From Cryptomeria japonica (taxonomy: Eukaryota > Streptophyta > Pinopsida > Cupressales > Cupressaceae), in the NCBI RefSeq assembly GCF_030272615.1, contig NC_081410.1, forward strand, positions 291,494,457 through 291,558,456: a DNA stretch of 64,000 bases, read 5' to 3'. The position numbers were made by a program, and so were the translations under genes. Position 1 is the first letter of the stretch. Every line of letters begins with the position of its first letter. Of this stretch, positions 58,813 through 64,000 are shown in pieces. The notes below the pieces were generated by a model that worked only from the letters and a program-made list of their open reading frames with translations, was not told where the DNA came from and ran no database searches.

Positions 58813-59771
58813 TTTTGCCCCCAGTGTCTAGCAAGGCAAGGAATATGACAGGTGAATAAATAGGCTTTCTAAAATGATGGTGGATAGAGGGAAGACAAAG
58901 GCCTTTTATTATGGAGACAATATGGATGAATTTTCAAGGGCTATTGCATGATGGGACAAGAGACTGGATATGACAATGTAAAGCAGTGATATGGCATGAG
59001 GGACATGTCAAGAGGTTTTTGAAACTATGTTTTGCATTTCGTGTCCTTATGTCAGATCAAGATCAAGGAATGAAAGAGAGTGTAGGGACAGTGAAAAGAT
59101 ATGGATAGGATAAGAAAGACCAAGAATGGATAAGGGACATGGACTGAAGGTCGGGGTAGGCTAAGGGATAGTGGTAGAAAGTTGCAATAAGCTAGGGAAT
59201 ATGGATGAAAGGTTATAATAAGCAAATGGATAAAGACCAAAAGCTATGATGGACTAAAAGTTGCAAACAAGATGCATGATGCTCATGAAGATCGTCAGCC
59301 TTGTCAAGATCAAAGGTGGAAAGGGAAACTGGACATGAGGGATAATAGGATATGAAGGGTAATGACATGGTATGATAGGATAATGAAGGGCAATATGATA
59401 TGAAGGAGGAAACCTGCCCCCAAGTGTGGTGTGTAAGAAGTTCATAAATTACGCATGATGCCTGTTTGCCAAGTTTTCATCATGGTACTTGCCCAAGGTG
59501 CCTGTTTGCCAGGTTTTCACCAGTGGACAAATTATTTTTCTTTACTTTTTTCTTTTCTTTTTCTTTTCACTTTTTTTTTTACTTTTTTTTTTTTTGGATT
59601 TTGACTTTTTCAATAGAAGTTGGACACATGATAGGGGATGGAAGAAGGACTCAAGCGTCTTTTTGTTTGGATAGTAACCTTGAAAAAAAATGGACCATGA
59701 CCTTTAAAAGTATGCTCAAAGATGTTGGTAGAATAAGGACATAGAAAATAAGATGAAACTAAGGCTAGGAT
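58813..59771. other. Gene-free stretch
   Basis: A diffuse repetition of GGATA/GGGATA words on the plus strand and a T-run at 59560-59595. A CCTGTTTGCCA-type word pair (59460 and 59499) repeats with TTTTCA after it. No coding domain. Confidence 0.55.
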
Positions 59772-62606
59772 TTATGCAAAGGATTGGATCAAAGGGATCG
59801 AAGGATGGAAAATATGCATTGGATAATGGATAGGGTATTGGAAGAATTGGGCTTCAGTGGATGGAAATGAAGGCAAGATTGACATTGGCACACACCTTGA
59901 GGGGTGTTGGACTGATGGAGGAAAGACATATTTTGGATATTGAGATTTTGACGGAGGAAAGGCTTGGGATTTTGGGACATAAGGGCCCAAAATGGATGAA
60001 GAAGGTGATGGAGGAACAAATTTGAGAGGGTTGGATGGAGGAATAGCAACTTTGGATGCCAAGTTGGATGTTTCTTTAGGCTTTTGTGCTTCAAGGAGCC
60101 GCTTAGGAATCCACATTGTTTTTTATTTTTCATGCTTTTGTGGTTCCTTGGAGTGCATTGCTTGCACAAGGGATTTAGGAACCCATATATATTTTGACTT
60201 TGCTTTATTTTGCTCAGTGGGCCTTTGTGACCTTTTGGATATTTCTTTTTCTTTTTGGATCATATTTTTCTTTGCTTTGACATGTCGATTATATTGGACA
60301 TGTTGATCCTTGAATACATGTGGATTTTTAGACTTATGACTTTTATACTTGGCATCCAAATTGCTTGGAGGGGGAAAGGAATGCATGGATGGATAGGAAT
60401 GAAATGGAGTTCTTTTGGTTTGATGAAATTTACTCAAGGATATGTGCCTTTGCTAACCTTGCATAGAGGACAAAGGGATATAAGGACCTAAGATGGATGG
60501 AAGGTGTGATGGGGAAGGGATATGTTTGGATTTTGAAGGAGGGATACCAACGTCTTGAGGAATTTCACTAAAGCCATGACCCTTAAGATCTTCTTTGATA
60601 TGGAGGGGTTATTTCTCATGAAGGTCTACTCCTTTGCCTTTATGAATATCTTGACTTGTAGGATACTCTTTTCTTTGGGAAGAAGACGCGAGTCCATTAT
60701 GAGGTGGATATGATATGAGAGAAATAATGAGATCTTGAAGTGGATCAGATTGCACCAAAGTGGAAGAACCCATTATGCATGTCAAGGGTTCATGAACATC
60801 TTGCACTGACACGTTAGAATCATGAAGGGGATTAGGATCATGAGGGGGACTAGGATTATGTAGTGGACATGGTTCAATGACAAGCTCTTCAAGAGATGGA
60901 ATGGGAGAAATAATGGGATCATCACAAGAAATGAGATCTTGGAGTGTATATGGAGCATTAAGACGTGGAGATGGAGGAACAAGTGGATCTTGTGGAGGAT
61001 CTAAAGGAATGATAGGGTCTTGTGTTGGAAAAGAATTTGGAAGGATACTTTGATCTTGACAAGGAGGAAGATCATTGGATTCCTCTTTAAAGGTGCTTTG
61101 CTCTTGACTTTTAATGGAATCATCGGAAAAGATGGAAGGGATATCTTGATCTTTCTTAGGAAGTGGAATGTCAATGGGATTTGAAAGGACATTGTGTTCT
61201 TAGATAGAATGGACAGAAATAATGGAATCATTGCGAGTGTCTGGGGAAATGGGATCCTGGTCAACAATTGGATGGGATGATAAGGTTTCAGGATCTTGAT
61301 CTTGATTTGTTTCAAGACATGTTTCTTCATGCTCTAAATTATCCTCTTGACATGAGGTTGGACTTTGGATATGCATGGGGGATTCTGACAAGGGATCAAT
61401 GTTTTGGCATGAAGGAAATGCACTTTGAACATTTGTGATGGATTCTGGCAAGGAATCAATGTTTTGGCATGAAGGAAATGCACTTTGAACATTTGTGATG
61501 GATTCTGGCAAGTAATCAATGCTTGAACATGAGGAAGAGGGACTTCGAATGGGGTCCTCTAAAACATGTAATGGCAATAAAGTGCATGGTGGCATTGGGT
61601 CTAGTATTTCTGAAACATGACAAGGATGTGCATCATGAATTGGATTATCTTGGCAATCAATTATGGATAGCTCTTGGATAATTTCATCCTTGGGTGTATT
61701 GTTTGATGAGGACAATATGGAAGGTTCTTGTGAAACTTCTAGAGGTGTAGGGATAGATTCCACTGGATAATCCATTTGTTTGCGGGGGGATGAGACATTG
61801 CTAGACATAAGTGTATTATCTTGATCTTCTTCAAATAACTCACTTGGTAATTTCCTTAAGATCATTGCAATAAAGCCACCTTTCTTTCGAGGTTTTGACA
61901 TAGTTGTATCTGGAATTTGAACTTGTTTTTGGTTTGATGTCATGTTTTGATTTTGAACTAGATGTTGCTCAAATTGGTTTGACATGTTCAAAATTTGGCT
62001 TGGTGCATGTTGCAAGTTTTGTTTTTGAATTTGTGATTGTGGTTGTTGACATTGATATTCCACCATTGGTTGAACCATTTGTTGACATTGTATAGTTGGT
62101 TGGACATATTGTTGAAATTGGACCACTGGTTGTGTTGGTTGAATATGTTGAACAATTGGTTGAACCATTGGTTGTATTGGTTGAAAATCTAATTGATAGT
62201 AAATACCTTCTTGTTCTTATTGTGGAGGCACATAATGTTGAAATTGATGTTGTCTCCTTTCTTGAAATTGTTTCATCATCTCTATTTGTGAGAGGAGAGC
62301 TGGTATGTCTGATCATTCGATAAGAGATCTTACATCAATTGCCTCAATATTTGGGTTTCGACCTGGAAGTTTTCGAAGCATTTTGGACATTTGTGATCTA
62401 TTCTTCGCAATGTTTTTCACTCTTTGTTCCAAAATCTCATTTTCTTGAGCTAGTTTCTCCTCTAGTTTTTGTATTTGGACATTTACATCATCATGATAAG
62501 TTTGATCCAAGTTCTGAGACATGTAGAGATTGGATTGACATGATTGATTTCTCAATTGTGATGACATGGCTTTGTAAGAAGGTTGAGACCTCATTTCAAC
62601 AAACAT
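59772..62606 (-). pseudogene. Long Q/P/S-rich ORF of unknown function
   Basis: One minus-strand frame runs 945 codons from an ATG at 62606 (MFVEMRSQPSYKAMSSQ) to 59772 with only six internal stops (62313 TGA; 62217, 61200, 60609 and 60123 TAA; 60453 TAG) and no frameshift. Order: a coiled coil (VQIQKLEEKLAQENEILEQR), a Gln-rich section with VQPTIQCQQMVQPMVEYQCQ, SKPRKKGGFIAMILRKLP, then a long disordered section with PSPSS, Asp-Pro and Ser-rich words and a 20-residue tandem repeat (ITNVQSAFPSCQNID). The C-terminal part is basic, with KYIWVPKSLVQAM and MWIPKRLLEAQ, two related 11-residue boxes. No gag, protease or RT motif. It sits where gag-pol would be. Confidence 0.6.
61381..61555. repeat. 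60-base tandem repeat inside the Q/P/S-rich ORF
   Basis: Two nearly identical 60-base units (61381-61440 and 61441-61500, about 2 differences) and a diverged third. The period is a multiple of three, so the frame is kept and gives a 20-residue protein repeat. Confidence 0.93.
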
Positions 62607-64000
62607 GTCACTATGCAATGCAACTAATGGGATTGACAAATGCAACCTCAAAGGATGACAATGCAACTTAATGTTTTTGTTGTTTTTCAAGATTTTGACA
62701 AACTCATGAATGCAATTCTAAAAACGAGACCCTTAGGAAATTGAAATGATGTCTAGACCTCAAAGGACAAAAGGACCAAGTGACAAAAGGACAAAATGAC
62801 AATGTATCCCCTATATGCTTGGATACTAAGCTAGGCTTGACCAAATGACATTGATGACAAAAAGAGAAAAGGTTTGATAAGGTCTAGACCTCCTAACAAT
62901 GACTTAGGGTTTATCAAAGATTTGGATTACTCAAGTATGACAAAACCTAGTTTTGACACTATATGGTAAGGGACAATTACTATGCAAGTGACCCTAAAAT
63001 GATATGATAATGACCTAAGCTTAATGAAGAAACCTAGGGTATGCAAATGCAAATGTATGACAATGGTATGACTTCTAATGCAAGAGGACACATGCAAATG
63101 GATGACCCTTATTGAAAGGAGTATGACTTTGGTGAAACCTAACCTTGGTACTTGACAATGAACTTTGCAAAATGCAACCTAGGATGAACCTAAATGTAAG
63201 TGACATGAATGTTGAGACAAGATTTTGAACAATGTTTGACAACCATGTTTGAAGGTGCTTTTTTGAATCTTGTTGAACTTTTGTTGGATGAATATCTCTT
63301 GTGTTTAATCTTATGTTGGATCAATTTGTTTTGCTCTTGAAATGAGATACAATTCAACTTTTGACAAGTAAAGAATACAAGATATTTCAACTTAGACTCA
63401 AGACAATCATGCTCATTCCCACATTTCTTATGGTAGGCAAGGACATTAGGTACTTAAGAGGTAGACTCATTATGGGATTCAAGGAGAACACATAGATGCT
63501 TGACCCCACGGGCTCCCCTCCACGGCACTCACTTCTCAGGGCAGCCAAGCATCAGTCCCCATGGAAATCTCCCCATGGCGAACTTAGTATCTCTTCCAAG
63601 TATCCGAACTTGTCCTTCTCAAGCAACTAGAAGGGTTTTTGGCCTCTAAATACAAGGTGTTTAGTCAGGATTTCTGTTAAGCGTTACTCCTTGATGTCAC
63701 GCAAGCATGATTGAGACATTAAGCCCATCAAGATACCAAACAAATGTAGTCGCGCAAGCACAATTAGACCAAGGGGCCCTACTTAGATGTTGATATGAGA
63801 AAGAGTTCAAGGGTCATCACTTCCCAAGTAACTACAATTCCCACGTAACCCTTCCTTCAAAGCTTTCGCTCATCAGGTATTTGTTTATAGTGAGTTAGAA
63901 TGCCAAGGTATTCTAGCCGTACTCACTTTGGGTCGTTCCCTTCTCACGATTATCACTTGCTTGCAAAAGCAAATGGTCGAGAAGGCAGGCCCTCTAAAGG
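62607..64000 (-). other. 5' leader of the second Tat-like element
   Basis: No recognisable coding. The region around 63480-63960 matches about 46480-46810 in the first element (GCATGATTGAGAC, TTATAGTGAGTTAGAATGCC, GTACTCACTTTGGGTCGTTC). PBS and 5' LTR should lie just beyond 64000. Confidence 0.65.

Larger units (their letters stand above)
53399..64000 (-). mobile_element. Second Tat-like LTR element, apparently without pol; 5' end outside window
   Basis: A left LTR (53399-54773) and a PPT at 54774-54788 set the minus direction. The content from left to right is the antisense PMD gene, a tandem-repeat region, a long Q/P/S-rich minus-strand ORF and a leader related to that of the 23.6 kb element. 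No RT, RNase H, integrase or protease motif is visible on either strand in 57416-64000, so it looks non-autonomous. Pol could in principle lie beyond 64000, but the leader sequence there argues against it. The insertion cuts a gag knuckle at 53398. Confidence 0.72.

Noticed and set aside
60982-61330. Overlapping Pro/Leu-rich minus-strand frame
   Set aside because: Alternative frame of the long Q/P/S-rich ORF, which spans it in a consistent frame.

Overview
The window reads as repeat-packed, AT-rich, intron- and retroelement-dominated plant nuclear DNA. I find no intact single-copy host gene, rRNA, tRNA or CRISPR array. Large nested LTR elements, multi-kilobase solo LTRs and heavily decayed copia and Ty3/gypsy genes fit the heterochromatin of a large plant genome. 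A gymnosperm (conifer-like) source is my best guess from element style, but the species cannot be fixed from this sequence alone.

Layout. 1-2.8 kb: the right-hand part of a dead CACTA (En/Spm) transposon with TNP2, DUF4218-like and DUF4216-like pieces. 2.8-8.9 kb: mostly noncoding DNA with a GA microsatellite, small direct repeats, a short unknown pseudogene, a non-LTR RNase H scrap and a candidate small LTR. 8.9-24.9 kb: a minus-strand LTR element whose 3' LTR (8858-10093) is followed by a long unrecognised ORF of about 1,200 codons. That ORF is cut twice: by a complete 7.15 kb copia element (12508-19660, imperfect 5-bp target duplication) and by a 3.75 kb solo LTR (20807-24552, perfect GATAG duplication).

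24.9-48.7 kb: a 23.6 kb minus-strand Ty3/gypsy element with LTRs at 25038-26257 and 47449-48682. It has gag, a mutated protease, a G-patch-like segment, RT, RNase H, a second archaeal-type RNase H and integrase, which fits the Tat-type lineage. A 4.84 kb solo LTR (35225-40063) of the same family as the one above splits its RT. A 1.65 kb non-autonomous LTR element (32731-34376) splits its second RNase H. In both cases the reading frame runs on exactly when one target-duplication copy is dropped. Between pol and the 3' LTR lies a gene on the opposite (+) strand: TATA box, short first exon, phase-0 intron, then a plant mobile domain (PMD) exon.

48.7-53.4 kb: two copia-type gag fragments (coiled coil plus several CCHC knuckles) facing away from one another, with LTR sequence between. 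53.4-64.0 kb: a second minus-strand element related to the gypsy one. It has the same PPT style, related LTR start, a related leader at its far end, and the same antisense TATA-exon-intron-PMD gene. No pol is visible in it; instead it holds a long Q/P/S-rich ORF of unknown function. Its 5' LTR lies beyond the window.

The strongest lead is the antisense PMD gene kept with the same promoter and intron layout in two different elements. Next are the unknown 1,200-codon ORF in the env-like position and the giant solo LTRs with GC-rich inverted-repeat islands. Many dead frames are broken by point stops of a kind expected from deamination of methylated CG and CHG sites.
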